Source of the DNA: Branchiostoma floridae
Taxonomy: Eukaryota; Chordata; Leptocardii; Amphioxiformes; Branchiostomatidae
Length of the DNA stretch: 64,000 nucleotides
Reading direction: 5' to 3'
Assembly (NCBI RefSeq): GCF_000003815.2
Contig: NC_049993.1
Span: 5,361,686 to 5,425,685, forward strand
A model generated the notes under the pieces. That model was given only the letters and a program-made list of their open reading frames with translations. It was not told the DNA's origin and ran no database searches. Both the position numbers and the translations under genes were made by a program. The stretch's first letter is position 1, and every line of letters begins with the position of its first letter. Of this stretch, positions 40,430-52,822 are shown one piece after another.

Positions 40430-41035
40430 GTCTGATGAGAAGGCTATGAAAACAAGGGAGTGTGAGAAGATCACAGGACAGGGTGATCAATGTCCATGGA
40501 GTTATTTTCCGCTTGACTGTTCTTGAAAAGACAACATTGATCCTGTGTATCTCTAACCAACCTTGTGGAAAAGGGAGATTGTAAAAAGAACATGGGACAG
40601 GCTTACCGTTGGGATGATTTTCTGCTTCACTTCCCTAAAATAGACAACCATGACCTTGCGTGTGTCTTGCCAGCCTTTGAAAGTTTAAGTATGAGAAAAG
40701 GATAGGCAAGAGTTTTTGTGTGTTTTGAGTTCATTCTGCACACTTTTCAAGAGACAGCCATGACTATACAGTGACGCTCTTGTCTGACCATGCTTTGAAA
40801 ACAAAAAGGTTGTCTGTGACAAGATCTCAGGACAGGGTTACCCTAGACTAGTTTTGTTTGCCTGATTAGTTATGAAAATTATAACTTAGTAGAGTCATTT
40901 TTCTGATGGACTGCCCTCATACAACCTTGACTTTATTTGTGACCATCCTGTGAAAACAAAGTGTGTGAGGAGATGATAGGACAGTGTTAGTGTTGACTGG
41001 GGAGTCATTTTCTGCTCAACTATCCTCAAACAGAT
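40430..41035. repeat. Degenerate tandem repeat, four to five ~120-160-bp units
   Basis: Recurrent blocks are tgaaaacaa...gtgtgagaagatcacagg, acagggtta, gtcattttctgctt/cgcttgactg and agacaaccttgacctt. They are seen around 40440, 40560, 40680 (weak), 40790 and 40950. It lies immediately after the Mutator-like element. Confidence 0.7.
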
Positions 41036-41282
41036 TACTTTTACAGCAGATTACGTGAGTGGAGTATGTGTAGAATACGCTAGAGATCCCCAAGCCTTTG
41101 GCTAAAGATCATTCAAGCTCGTGGAGGAAGTTTCGTAACTGCCACTCAGACGGTCTGATTCATTCAAAGGCAGGACTAGATTCACATGAATCATGATTTG
41201 TCATGTTCACATCCAGAATCAATACATTGTTATAGGAAGGAAGCGACTTTATGACATGCTGCATCTGATAGTTTCAGTTTTA

Positions 41283-41308
41283 CCAAGGACGTTATATCAC
41301 GTCCTTGG
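41283..41308. repeat. CAAGGAC palindrome, copy 1
   Basis: Short inverted repeat ccaaggacgt-tatatc-acgtccttgg with 10-bp perfect arms. Two related palindromes occur at 50959 and 58031. Confidence 0.8.
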
Positions 41309-44049
41309 TTTTACCTAAAATCCATCAAAACTTGTAAATTCGAATATGATCAAGTTCTCCGTGAATGATATTAAATGGGGCTTACCTTTGAATGCAGTTT
41401 CTTATAATGTGCATATATCCTGTCTTACGATAAGGAAAGAGCAGTCGATGTAGTATAATTCCCATGGATTGTGCTGCCAGTAAAAGACTTCCAAAAGAGA
41501 TTTTATGGCATGCTGCTGTGGAAGAGGATCAGACTCTTGCAGATCAATATTGTCAGACAGTTTGACGGGGATCACATACAAATCACCTGATTCTATCGAC
41601 GAACTTGACAGAAAGGATGTCATGGGACGTGAACATGGCGAACAAATCCAATTCTTGTAGGGCTTAGAGGTAGCGGTGATGTACTGATAAATCATACTAA
41701 GAAAGTTGGATGTACATGACCTACATAAACAGGGCTGGAATCATATTTATACAAAGTCATATTACAGTGTCTGTGACAAGTCTTACCATAGTTTCTTTGT
41801 AACATGATTCTCACCATACCTTCAGCAATGCCAAATGTCAGATTTCCTTTGGTACAAAGTATACTGCTACTGACAGATTTGCTGCCAAAATACTACCCCA
41901 GCAGGTAGAATGCTAATGTAGATTGCCCCAAAGTAAACATAGTTTCTATACATTTACCTTATCAACTTGGTATTGGTACTGCTTAGGGACCCTTAGAAAA
42001 AGTCTCTTAGCTCTAACTGGCCTGAGGCCACCTCTGGAGGCTGGCACTCTGGGACTGTGTCTGAATGTCAAACTTGTAAGCCCGATTTAGAAATCTATTG
42101 CAGTTTCCTCATGAGTGGTATGGGAAAAGGACATTGGAAATACCCACTGTGTCTAAGCCAGTTGTGGAAATCCCTGTGGTCATTAACGTTAGTGTCATTC
42201 TGGCTTACCTCAAAATTGCTGGCTAAACTTGATAAGCATGACTTCTTTTGAAAAGGTTTTCCACTATCGATTGCTTCAAAGTAAAAATAAATGGAAGGAG
42301 AAAGAAACTCTTGCATGAAGAATTAAGCTCACCGACTAAACAAACTTGGATTGAATATGACAGAGACATTTCAGGTATCATGTCAGGTGAAGTAAAATGG
42401 ATTTTGCTCGCCTTTTATAGTTAGAGATTATCAATTTGTTTGGAATTGTTTTTGTAGTTATCATTGGATGGGATACTGCAAGGAGGTCGTAGAAATAGAG
42501 CACTGAAAAAAGACTGTGGCATGCAATATACACAAATGTACAAAGCCAGCATTGTTATCATTGTCCATTCCCACTGATGGTATGGTAAACATAACAAGCC
42601 TGGCATTCAGGCTTTAGTGGCATGCCATTAGACTAGCCAAAAAGAAGCAAAGACAATATTGGTGAAAGTCTTCATTGAAGCTGACTTTCTTGTTCAGTTC
42701 TTAAACTTTCTTTTCTTTGCGTACTGCAAAATAGAAACTCTTGCAGTGACTGTATCACATTTCCTACTGTAGTATTGTTGCCTTAACTTTTACGATGATT
42801 GATTCTTTATTATATTTTCTACTCAATAGGGCATTTAATGTGCCTGTTAGTCTCAAGGGTATGGAAACATAATGCACTCATATTGTTTAAACCTCCCTTC
42901 AGTGCTGTAATATACAGAGTTATATTGATACAAATGGCTGAAAAAATCAATAAAGTTAGCTTAATTTTACAACATGAATTCTCCACCTCCTATTAAAAGT
43001 GTGTAACTGCATTTTGAGTTGTGGCAAATCGATTCTAAAGCAGTGCTGTAACGGGATACCTCACATTTAGCCAGTTATTAGGCAGTGGAAAAGCATTTAG
43101 TACAGATCTCTGTCAGTACAAAATCAATGTGGAAATTGCTATATTGATGCAAACATTTATAATATTGTCAACAATGACGACTAATGATGATCTATGACAA
43201 CTTAGATGTCGTAATCCTGATGACGTTGACAAATGTCTATTTCTTTAAGTCATCATTGCTTTGCCAAGGGGACATTCCTGTAGAAATCTCAAGTTGCAAA
43301 GAAAAGTCGAAGAAAGGTAGATTAAATATTCTATAAACAATGAATGTCAGGGAGCTTTTTGGTCAGTCCTCGCAGATTATGTGTTCGAGTACAGCGAATA
43401 GAATCCCGACTCTATGCCTGATTTATCTGAAGCAATAAAAGAAACTCTGCCGAAATCAGATTGCTCGCCATTATTCTAACCCAATGGTCATGTTAAGCTG
43501 TTAATTCTCTTGCTAATGATGCGTGCCATCAGTGTGCACATTTCTCATGATGCGTACCATTTACGTGCACATTTTTCACACCGCATGCAGTTTCTGAGCA
43601 CATCCGTCACAAACTTGGTAGACCAGTTCAGTCTGACTCTGCAAAATTCACTTTTGTTGAATGACAAAGATACATGAGTTGCCTCATCTACTAAGGTTGA
43701 GTTATTAGGGAAAATGCAATTGTCAGTAAAGTTTTTTCATAAATAATGGCAATGGATGGTTGGAGCACTTTCCAATACCCTTGTGTGTTCTTGTAAGTCT
43801 GAGAAGACAGGAAATTGGATACCAAATGCAAAGCAAGTGATTGATACGATAATTGAAATCTACAGGAATGAAGGTATTCAGCCATGGGACCACTGTCACA
43901 GTACATAATGATGAACTTGGACAGAGTGCTATTTTACAGACCTGCAGGGCTGCAATTTTTAGATTGGAATGAATCATTAGAATTATTGGGTGAACAACAG
44001 GCTTCCTACTTTTTTTTAAAGTATGTTGGTGTCTTGTGGATATACTTCT

Positions 44050-44420
44050 GTTATTACCTTCACCAAAAAGGTTACAATTTAGGTATCGTTGTGTGTGTCT
44101 GGACAGTAGGAATCAAGAAGTTGTGGATGGATCTTCATGATATTTCTCTAAGGTGGGAAGGGGATGGGAAACAAAGGATGATTTTGACATGGGCTTTCTA
44201 TGGCACTGCAGCAGAATGTCCAGTTTTGGTATCTCGTGTTCTGGACCTGCGCATGCTATATATGGTTATGATTTTCAACTGATAGATAGCTAATGAGAAC
44301 AAATAGTAGGTGCTGTAAGTTTTGGGTCACCTTGTTGCTTTTTTGAATTGCAGCTGCCAATTTTGTTTCAGACTTTGGAAGAGAATAACTCAAGAAGGGG
44401 TTGACAGATGGTTATTATTT
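44050..44420 (+). repeat. Probable interspersed repeat (accttcaccaaaaaggttac start)
   Basis: The stretch from accttcaccaaaaaggttac through tggatggatcttcatgatat to gagaataactcaagaagggg has the look of a dispersed non-LTR-like repeat known in many marine invertebrate genomes, as I remember it. This is recall, not an alignment. Confidence 0.35.
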
Positions 44421-44635
44421 TGATATGTGGATAGCTTAAATAATGATTGACATGAATAAAGGCCCATTCTGCAATTTGATTCAGATACATCAGAATCTTG
44501 TTTACAAATTTGAATTGAATGTACCCTTAGCTTTGACCTTCTTACTCTTGCCAACACTTGTACACAAATTCACCAATGCTGAAGTACCAAAAGGCTAACT
44601 CAGTAGGAATATTGTTAAAACCTGTAGCCCTGATA

Positions 44636-44718
44636 TCCAGCCGTATTATACATGTGGCTCCCGAGTCTACTCGATATGGAGAGGACAAAAGAGACTCGGG
44701 AGCTATAATACGACTGGA
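44636..44718. mobile_element. 83-bp hairpin element, TA-flanked
   Basis: Arms tccagccgtattata...gctcccgagtct and agactcgggagctataatac + gactgga are reverse complements apart from one substitution and a 6-bp catgtg insertion. The loop is about 20 bp, and TA lies on both sides. It could be a minimal MITE or a long RNA hairpin; no known microRNA seed was recognised. Confidence 0.75.
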
Positions 44719-46056
44719 TACCATGCTATAAAACCTGTTGGTATTAACCTTCTGCGACTGACATGTTGGTCCTGAAAGTCTTTTACAGAATCAGTGATCA
44801 AATCAGACGAGGAAAACTCCTCCTCGGCACTATCCCTCCAGCTGTTCTTGAGCAATCCATCATCCATGTAAACCATGCTATCCAGAATCCTTCCTTCGTG
44901 GTATTGATTTTGAAGTACTGATCCAAAGTGCATCAGGCAAATGCCTGTAGGGTGAATCTGATACGTTGCACAATATAAATGTGTCTCAAGTTCACAAATA
45001 AATGGACAGGCTTGCCTGTAGCTAGTGATGCTATCAGAGGAAGATTTATTGCTCAGCAATTCCAAAATATCAAGTCAGATCTTCCACTTTCGCAGGTGTA
45101 GTATTATAGAGATTGCATCTGTTTTCTTGTAAATCTGTTAAAAGACTTTTTATGGTTTGGAGTATGTTATCAATTCTGGATTTGGTGTTCTGTAAGTATT
45201 GTATCTCGAAGAAATGCGTTTTAAGTGACGATCCATAAGTTGTGAGTTTTGTGAAGTGTACTCTTACTGCAGCCTAATATTAGTAATAGCTGTAGCAACT
45301 GTTGTAGTTGAATGTTCTTGAGCTATTGAATTTGTCAGCACAGCTACTTGTGGGAATTTTGCATGAATTGTTGAAAATGAAAGAACATTTTGATAAAGAG
45401 ATTGCGCCATACCTTACGACATTTTCTTTAGCTGAAGACATTAGACAAACCTCCCTCAAGACTCTAATGTATTCTATTGATCTCAAGATTCAATTACTGC
45501 CGTAAAATGCCAGGATGCAGTTTTACGTGCTGTCCCGTGGAGGACATACAACATGGTTTTATCACAGCAGGGATGAGTAACCCACAAGTTTGCTTCTCCT
45601 CATAATCAGATACTTTGTGGACACAGTTTTATTACAAACCAATTGGGAAATGAGTAGAGGGGAAGGAGGAGGGGATTTTCCCTTTGTCCTAATGAAAGCT
45701 GCAGGTTGCCATTGTTTTTCAAACAACCATCCTCATTGAAAGTAATTTTCACAATACTTAAAAAAATTATACAGTTCTTAGTGGCAAATTCCGACATGTA
45801 CAATGTACATGATGATATTGGGACACCAATTCCGTGTATATTTTTGGCACTTAAGTGACAGATTAGCGGAAGAGGTTCTGTGGGTGTCGCTCCACCGCCA
45901 GGGAAAGTAGTGAAAAGTACCTTTCCTACGGGCTAACATTCCAAGCCCAACACTCTACTCTACTAATAAGTACAATTCCCTATGAGTAAAATATAATCTT
46001 TCAATAAGAATTGCATTGTCTTACAAGCTAAAGTTTAGTATTTCAGCAGCAGAATT

Positions 46057-46077
46057 TTCAGCACCAAGGACAGAGCA
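46057..46077 (+). promoter_or_regulatory. RE1/NRSE-like site 9, 156 bp before a TXNDC12 exon
   Basis: TTCAGCACCAAGGACAGAGC, the best match in the window: 18 of 21 consensus positions, both half-sites intact with 2-nt spacing. Confidence 0.7.
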
Positions 46078-46232
46078 ACATATTGTGAAAGCCATGCAAT
46101 GCCTCCTGATAGACATAGATTACTGACTGTTATGCCTTTTTCTATGGACAGTGTGTATATTATGTTGAAAATATGCTTGCATATAATTGATTGGTTAAAT
46201 AATTGATTGGTTCAACTTTTTCTTTGCTGCAG

Positions 46233-46302
46233 GATGATGAGGAACCCCATGGAGAAGAGTACACCCCCGATGGAGGATACATTCCCAGGATCCTATTCAT
46301 GG
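46233..46302 (+). CDS. TXNDC12: TXNDC12 internal exon ([20 protein letters not shown]...)
   Basis: This 70-nt exon encodes [20 protein letters not shown] then LFM. The acidic stretch is the TXNDC12-specific loop, and GGYIPR holds the proline that in thioredoxin-fold proteins is the cis-proline facing the active site. The acceptor is tttgctgcag and the donor gtaagt; it enters in phase 0 and exits in phase 1, so the next codon (Asp) is split. Human TXNDC12 has the same 23-codon exon. A near-canonical RE1-like site lies 156 bp upstream. Confidence 0.95.
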
Positions 46303-48394
46303 GTAAGTTAAATCAGGACCGTACTGTTCCCAAACACACACACAGTTTTAGTCTTCACAGCGTTGAGAATAGATCATTTTTATACCATGCATAAAAGCTG
46401 TACTTTATGAGTGCTGTATGTCGATTTCATTCCTTACGGAAAACTACCCATTAACATCAACTCTCGTAATACCACCATGTTAAAAACTAAATGTAAAATG
46501 TTAAATGAAATGTACCAATGCACACCAGTGATTCTGGGGTAAAAACACTTCAGGAATCAGATATTTAGGTGGTCAAGAAGGCCTCTACAACATTTTTGTA
46601 ATGTGATGGTATTATAGCACTTGGTGGGATTATGAGAGTTGATGTTACATTTGAACTGAAGTTGACACTATGAAAGGCCCGACTCTACTAGTACAAAATG
46701 TACTAATGATATGTTGTGACAGGAATAAAGATCATACCATTATATGGGGAAAACATGCCCTTTCAGTAGACTACATTCAGCAAGAATTTGAGCTGTGATG
46801 TTTAGAGTTTGATAGATTTAGAAAATTCCAATTGTCTGTGTGAATCTATAGTAACCTATGTTTTATGGTGGTTGTCATCATGATGATAATGGTCTCTGTC
46901 ATCCTAAAACTTGTCATCACCGATTTTACAATGACTTTATCTGGAACAGTAGGGTCTATATCTACTTAAGAGTGTCCTTGACCAATCTCTCTGGCAACTT
47001 TCCCAAAAAAGACTTCTATTGACAGGCTTGCTTTCTTATGAAGACAAATTGCCATGTAGAAGACTGGAGTATTTTGGCAGCTTTTGGGCTCCTCCAGTGA
47101 AAAATTGGATTAAAGGAAAGTTTAAGGATTCTCGCCGTCATGATATATTGACAATTTTGACAACATGATCATAATGTTGATGCCTCGCTAAAGGTTTGGT
47201 ATTTCTACATGCTGTCAAAATCATTATTGTCTCAGCGTCATTGCAGCTTTTACAAGTAAATATCATCACCCTCTTATTGTTCACTACAGAAGGTCAGTTA
47301 AATTTCTAAAATTCCCCTTTCCATTTTTATCTAAAAGTTTGTTTTTTTTGCTCAAAAACTATATCCAAAATTCCAGAATGAACAAGAAGACTACAAGATT
47401 AGAACCTTGGTTGGTTTGTGACTTAATAAGGGGATAATGCTGGCCTGAGGTGCATCAATACATAAAATTGAACTGTAATGGATTCATCAGACGTAAATGC
47501 AAGGTTGTTGATATTTATTGACGTGTTGCCACAACGTAGGCCTTCAGATTATTGCAGTGATGTCCACATTCCTTTTTACATTGATTTACGGTATCCCATT
47601 TGTTCCATTTATCCACTAATGGTTATTGAATTCAAGGTGCTTACCATAGGAAATTGCTGTCCCGTCAAGAATTAGGAAGACTTAAGGATTTTCTCTATTT
47701 TTCCTTGAAGAGAAGCCTTCATTTGTGGCTATTTTCACAGCAAGACGAGAGAGAGAGGGTCGATATGTGTGCATTGATTACTGCGAAACAAGAGGCTTTA
47801 TGTTATGGCCCCATCAATAATGATTTTCCCTCTTGAAAGAAACTCTGTCGCCTCTGGTTAGGTTTTTTTTCTTGTAGTGTGAAGAAGTACTTCTAAAATA
47901 AGAGTGGAAGGTCAAGGCAAATGCTGCTGTAGAATGCCGTATTTGTAAAGGCCCTGTGAATCCTGTGGTCTACAAAAAACGAAGCAATTATCTCCATGGG
48001 TTAGCTTCATGGATGTAAAAAGAAATGAGACAACAAGAAAGGCAACATTTTGCGAAAATACAGAATGTTTTCCCAGTGGCCTTTTGTCAAGCGTACAGTA
48101 CTACACCATCAGTTTCACCCTCACTAGTATTGTGTGCGAGGAAAAAAATGTCCATATTTACAATAACAGCTAATGTCCAACCTAAGCTCTCATTGGCTAC
48201 AGGTGGAAGAAGAAGAAAGAAAGAAAGAAAAAGAACACACTAGCAATAGCAATAATGTTTTTCCCTACCGGGAATAACATCTACCCTAGTTCAATTCATT
48301 GATAACAACAGTGTATCTAACATTCAAAAATAATGACCATAGCATGTCTAACCAGAAGAATATGAGATACCTAAAACAGAATAGTTGCTGCAGC

Positions 48395-48548
48395 TTTTTT
48401 TAAAGTCTTTGGTATGACATGGCCGGGAATCAAACTCATGACCTACTGATGAGTGCAGGACAAACATACTACTCACCTTTCCCATGCACCAGCTTGCACA
48501 CTTCTGCCATGCATCAAGAAACATGGTGTCAGGAGTGGGTTAAAGGTA
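48395..48548 (-). mobile_element. tRNA-derived SINE fragment, cut by assembly gap
   Basis: On the minus strand the sequence reads ...cagtaggtcatgagtttgat tcccggccatgtcatacc aaagactttaaaaaaag. The gagtttgattcccgg part resembles a tRNA pol III B box, and the A-rich end looks like a SINE tail. The 5' part runs into the N gap. Confidence 0.55.
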
Positions 48549-49175
48549 NNNNNNNNNNNNNNNNNNNNNNNNNNNNNNNNNNNNNNNNNNNNNNNNNNNN
48601 NNNNNNNNNNNNNNNNNNNNNNNNNNNNNNNNNNNNNNNNNNNNNNNNNNNNNNNNNNNNNNNNNNNNNNNNNNNNNNNNNNNNNNNNNNNNNNNNNNNN
48701 NNNNNNNNNNNNNNNNNNNNNNNNNNNNNNNNNNNNNNNNNNNNNNNNNNNNNNNNNNNNNNNNNNNNNNNNNNNNNNNNNNNNNNNNNNNNNNNNNNNN
48801 NNNNNNNNNNNNNNNNNNNNNNNNNNNNNNNNNNNNNNNNNNNNNNNNNNNNNNNNNNNNNNNNNNNNNNNNNNNNNNNNNNNNNNNNNNNNNNNNNNNN
48901 NNNNNNNNNNNNNNNNNNNNNNNNNNNNNNNNNNNNNNNNNNNNNNNNNNNNNNNNNNNNNNNNNNNNNNNNNNNNNNNNNNNNNNNNNNNNNNNNNNNN
49001 NNNNNNNNNNNNNNNNNNNNNNNNNNNNNNNNNNNNNNNNNNNNNNNNNNNNNNNNNNNNNNNNNNNNNNNNNNNNNNNNNNNNNNNNNNNNNNNNNNNN
49101 NNNNNNNNNNNNNNNNNNNNNNNNNNNNNNNNNNNNNNNNNNNNNNNNNNNNNNNNNNNNNNNNNNNNNNNNNNN
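48549..49175. other. Assembly gap (627 N)
   Basis: 627 N inside a TXNDC12 intron, beginning inside a likely SINE. Repeats probably caused the break. All open frames drawn through it are artefacts. Confidence 0.99.
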
Positions 49176-49591
49176 TTTCCCTTGCTGAGGAAGTTTTTTT
49201 GGTATTGAAATTATATTGGATGCAGAGGTATGTTATGTAGATGTACATAAAGGCGGGAGAAGGTTGATAAAACACCTAAAACTACATAATGCACATTCAA
49301 GGAGTCTGGACCATTTCATTTTCCAGGAAGAAAGTGTAGTTCTGCTTTCAGGTTAATATGAATTTATGACTTTGATGATTAAATAACTTGCTACAGTGAT
49401 TTACCGTTAGCTTTCAATCTGATTGCAACAGAAAATTTTGAATGAACTCTAAATTATTTCCGTGGTCTCAGACCCTTTGATACACATATTAAGTAAAAGG
49501 CCAGCTAGGATGAAAGCAGAGGGGTGCTAGGAAAATTTATACATAGTCATGTCATCTGAAACTGAATACCAAAGGTACAGACTTCCTCTCT

Positions 49592-49860
49592 GCATTTTCT
49601 TGTAATCTCAGAACCACCAAATCTGTTTTTGTTATTATCTTAAAAATTGTTTCCTGTTTGAAATAGCTGTTCAGATGTCTCCTCAGACTATTGATCTTCC
49701 AATTCAGCATTTTCTTATAATCTCAGAACCAACAAATAAGTTTTTCCTGTCTGAAATAAAAGTTCAGACATCCTCTGAGAACACCAACAAATCAAACTGG
49801 TCCAGCATTATTGCAGAAAAAGTTTTCCAGGCTGAAATAAAGGACGGCATGACAGCTTCT
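49592..49860. repeat. Two-unit ~115-bp repeat
   Basis: gcattttcttgtaatctcag aaccaccaaat at 49592 recurs as gcattttcttataatctcag aaccaacaaat at 49707. Both are followed by tttttcctgt(t/c)tgaaata and gttcaga(t/c). Confidence 0.8.
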
Positions 49861-50958
49861 CAAACCACTGAAGATCGATGGCATACCGCCAACAATGTAA
49901 TCTAGGCTTTGTTCATTCAACCAGTTAAACAATACCCAAGTTCACGGCCTAAAACCTTTTGGTGACTTAGTGCCTACTCATTCAAGGAATCTGCAAATAT
50001 GACAAGATTTCTGCTGTGGTGCCAAGGCCATTCTTCCTCATGTATGATTCAGGAGTGGGCCCTTTGCCAAACCAGAAACTATGTTCTAGCCCTTGGAGTG
50101 TTTTTTCAAGGCTGTTATGATCTAAAATTTCATAACTGCCCAGGGAAGGATAGATGAAATGATGGAAAGGGGGGAAATTGACCATTTGGAATGGTATTGC
50201 ATTGCTGTGTGTGATGTCCTTGCACGTAATACCAGGAAGGCAGCCAATTGGGTTCTCCTAAACCAGTATTAGGTAATAAAAAAGATCAAAGGTCTGCCCA
50301 TCAAAGAGTTATTCGTCATAACGTCTCTTTACTTTTGGAATGAAACTTTCCTTCATATTTTCTAATTATGAATAATCAGCAGCCCTGCATTGATGCTATG
50401 TGAACATGTACCTTATTCTGTTCATCAGAAGTTTTTGTGACTTTAAATCCAATCAAAACTTTGAAAACTATCGTCACCTTTTCTCCTCATCACAGATGAC
50501 AAAATGACAGGTTCATTTGAAGATTGAATTAATTTCAGATCCAATTTCTAGCTGTCAGGTGAAGAAATGAGCAGGCAAGATGCCCCAGACTTAAGATGTC
50601 CTTCTGCTGCCAGCAGAGGGACAGTGAATAAATGGTCCCAGCGAAATGACGAATACATCATACATTATGCACATCCTTCAATGTCAGTAACTTTGGTTGG
50701 ATTTCCCGTCTCTATGTCAGAAGCGAAGACTGGGGGGTAACTTTTATGCCTATCCCATCTTGCCATGACACCTTAGGGACCCATATGTTGTAAGGTTTTC
50801 CATATACATGGTACATTTGTATGTGATAATATATAAAGGCTCATAATACTACCCTGCAATTTGCTTTAAAATTTTCCAACTTAAAGACCAACTTAGGTCC
50901 CCTAATCATACATGTACTTATATGCCTAGTATTATAGTGCTATTACTCTTACTACAGC

Positions 50959-50982
50959 CAATGACATTATATAACGTCCTTG
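50959..50982. repeat. CAAGGAC palindrome, copy 2
   Basis: caatgacattatataacgtc + cttg is an imperfect palindrome whose reverse complement begins caaggacgttatat, as in copy 1. Confidence 0.7.
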
Positions 50983-52822
50983 CTACAGCTAATCAACAGC
51001 ATGGTCAATGTCAAGCTGTAGTGTTGTCAAGGACACTGACTTAGGGATTTGCTGAAAGTTCTTCCAAACTACAAGACAGTTGAACTTCTGGCAACTTAGC
51101 TAGGAGACAAGAAGTACTTCCTTCCCCCATATTATTACCAGTAGTATGTGGCAGTAGTCCAAGATATTCCATCAAACTCATGCCTGTTGCGTGGTAGAAC
51201 CCAGACACAATCAATAGCATCTGGCTGCTTACTTTTAATAGACCCTCGCATCAAGCCGCCCATTTTGACATCTCTTATGAAATATTCAGGGAACTCATTT
51301 GAAATCTCAGCCGCCTGTATGATTATCTGTCTGGCCTGTCCAGACTCATTTCAGGAGCTTAATCTGCAGCTGGTGATCCTTAAACCCTATCAGACCTTTC
51401 CCTATTGTAGAGGAGACTTTGACATGAAAGGAGAGACCGGGCTGGTGCCAAATTGAAAAACACGTTCCCATGATATAGGCAACACAAAGTATGAGAAGTA
51501 CATCCAGAATACACAAAATGGATGACGTTGGGTAGTGCACAAAATATAGTTTGATGAGTTTATTGCAGATTCTTGCCCGAGGGCTAATTGCAGGTGACAA
51601 AAGAAAAAAGACAGACAAATAATGGTAAGCACTTAAACAGTCTAGTAAGCAACTACACTAGTCTAACTTAAAGATGCAACTTATTAAGTGTTGCTCTGTA
51701 TATTATAGATAAGTCGAGTTGAAGTCATTAGCTGAAATAGCCTTGCTGGCTGGGGTTAATGACCTGAAAGGCCAGGCGCTAGGAGCGCGATTTGTCAGGC
51801 TAAAAGCTGAACCATCTCAACATTATGCAGCTGTGTCTTGCGCTTAATAACTCCCTTATTCGTGTACCAATCCCTCTTGATGCCAACTTTATCTATTGTA
51901 GACTGCCTCCTTTTACAAGTCCTTCTGGAAAAGAAAAATCCATGACTTGTAACATTTCCTCCAGTCCTTAACTGACATTCTGAATGGCCCTTCTAATTGT
52001 ACTCAAATGACTCTCCAGTCATGCACAATATGCTTCATGGCATGAATGCTATTTACACACATCACTTCAATGGCTCTCTTTGTATGTCAAACTCATCCAT
52101 GGATGAGCACAATGTGGAGAAAGTCATTTCATTTACATCAGGTTGAATTTCCGTTAATGCAGCTTTGTTTGCTGACTTTACAAACATCCACAGGGAGACA
52201 TTAACATATCAGACTTGGGTACCGGCAAGATTCAATGCCTTTATAATTCCTTTCTTAAGTCAGAGTTCAATGTCTTCGATATGGAATCTTATTTAATCAA
52301 GCCCTGCTAAAGGTCTATGAATTATCTTATTTACATCGCATGATCCCATGTTTTATACAGTATGATAAAGTGTGTGATCTCTTATGCATATTGATACGCT
52401 TGAAGTGCATATGCACATCCTTGACAAAAGACCCTAAGGGGTCCACTGGACTCATTGTAGGGACGCCACTGGGAAAAGTAATGACCAGTTTTGAATCCAT
52501 CGATTTCATTTATTTATGTCTTAGGCTACGTGTACACTTGCCACTTCTTCAAATTCTTGGCCCTGGAAGAGGTCCAAAAAACATTTATTTTCATTTTTCT
52601 TTTTCCTGTGATAGTTCTGTTTGAAAATTCAGAGTGTTTGTCATGAAAAATCAAAAAGCCACTGGCCTGCATACACTCATATATCATGATCAAAGGATAT
52701 GGCAGCTTTCTCACTGATGTTGTGTCCCCTAGCCATGCCCTTTGGTGGAGATTTTGTCCCTGTCGTTATTTGCTCAAAGGCAAAATGAATCAGTGTAATG
52801 GTATTTGTATACATGTAGTTAA

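Larger units (their letters stand above)
33689..46232 (+). other. TXNDC12: TXNDC12 intron, 12.5 kb
   Basis: A GT-AG intron holding three degenerate tandem-repeat zones, a Mutator-type MITE, a perfect hairpin and one RE1-like site. 33700-36300 and 41700-43900 contain nothing I can identify beyond unsupported short open frames. Confidence 0.85.

Noticed and set aside
43884-44282. 132-codon + strand open frame
   Set aside because: Its second half is the probable interspersed repeat starting at 44050; no known protein similarity.
44703-45065. 120-codon minus-strand frame with a protein-like, acidic C-terminal part
   Set aside because: Runs into the 83-bp hairpin, lacks an ATG and a convincing acceptor; not recognised as any family.
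48419-49240. Long frames across the N block
   Set aside because: They consist almost entirely of undetermined bases.
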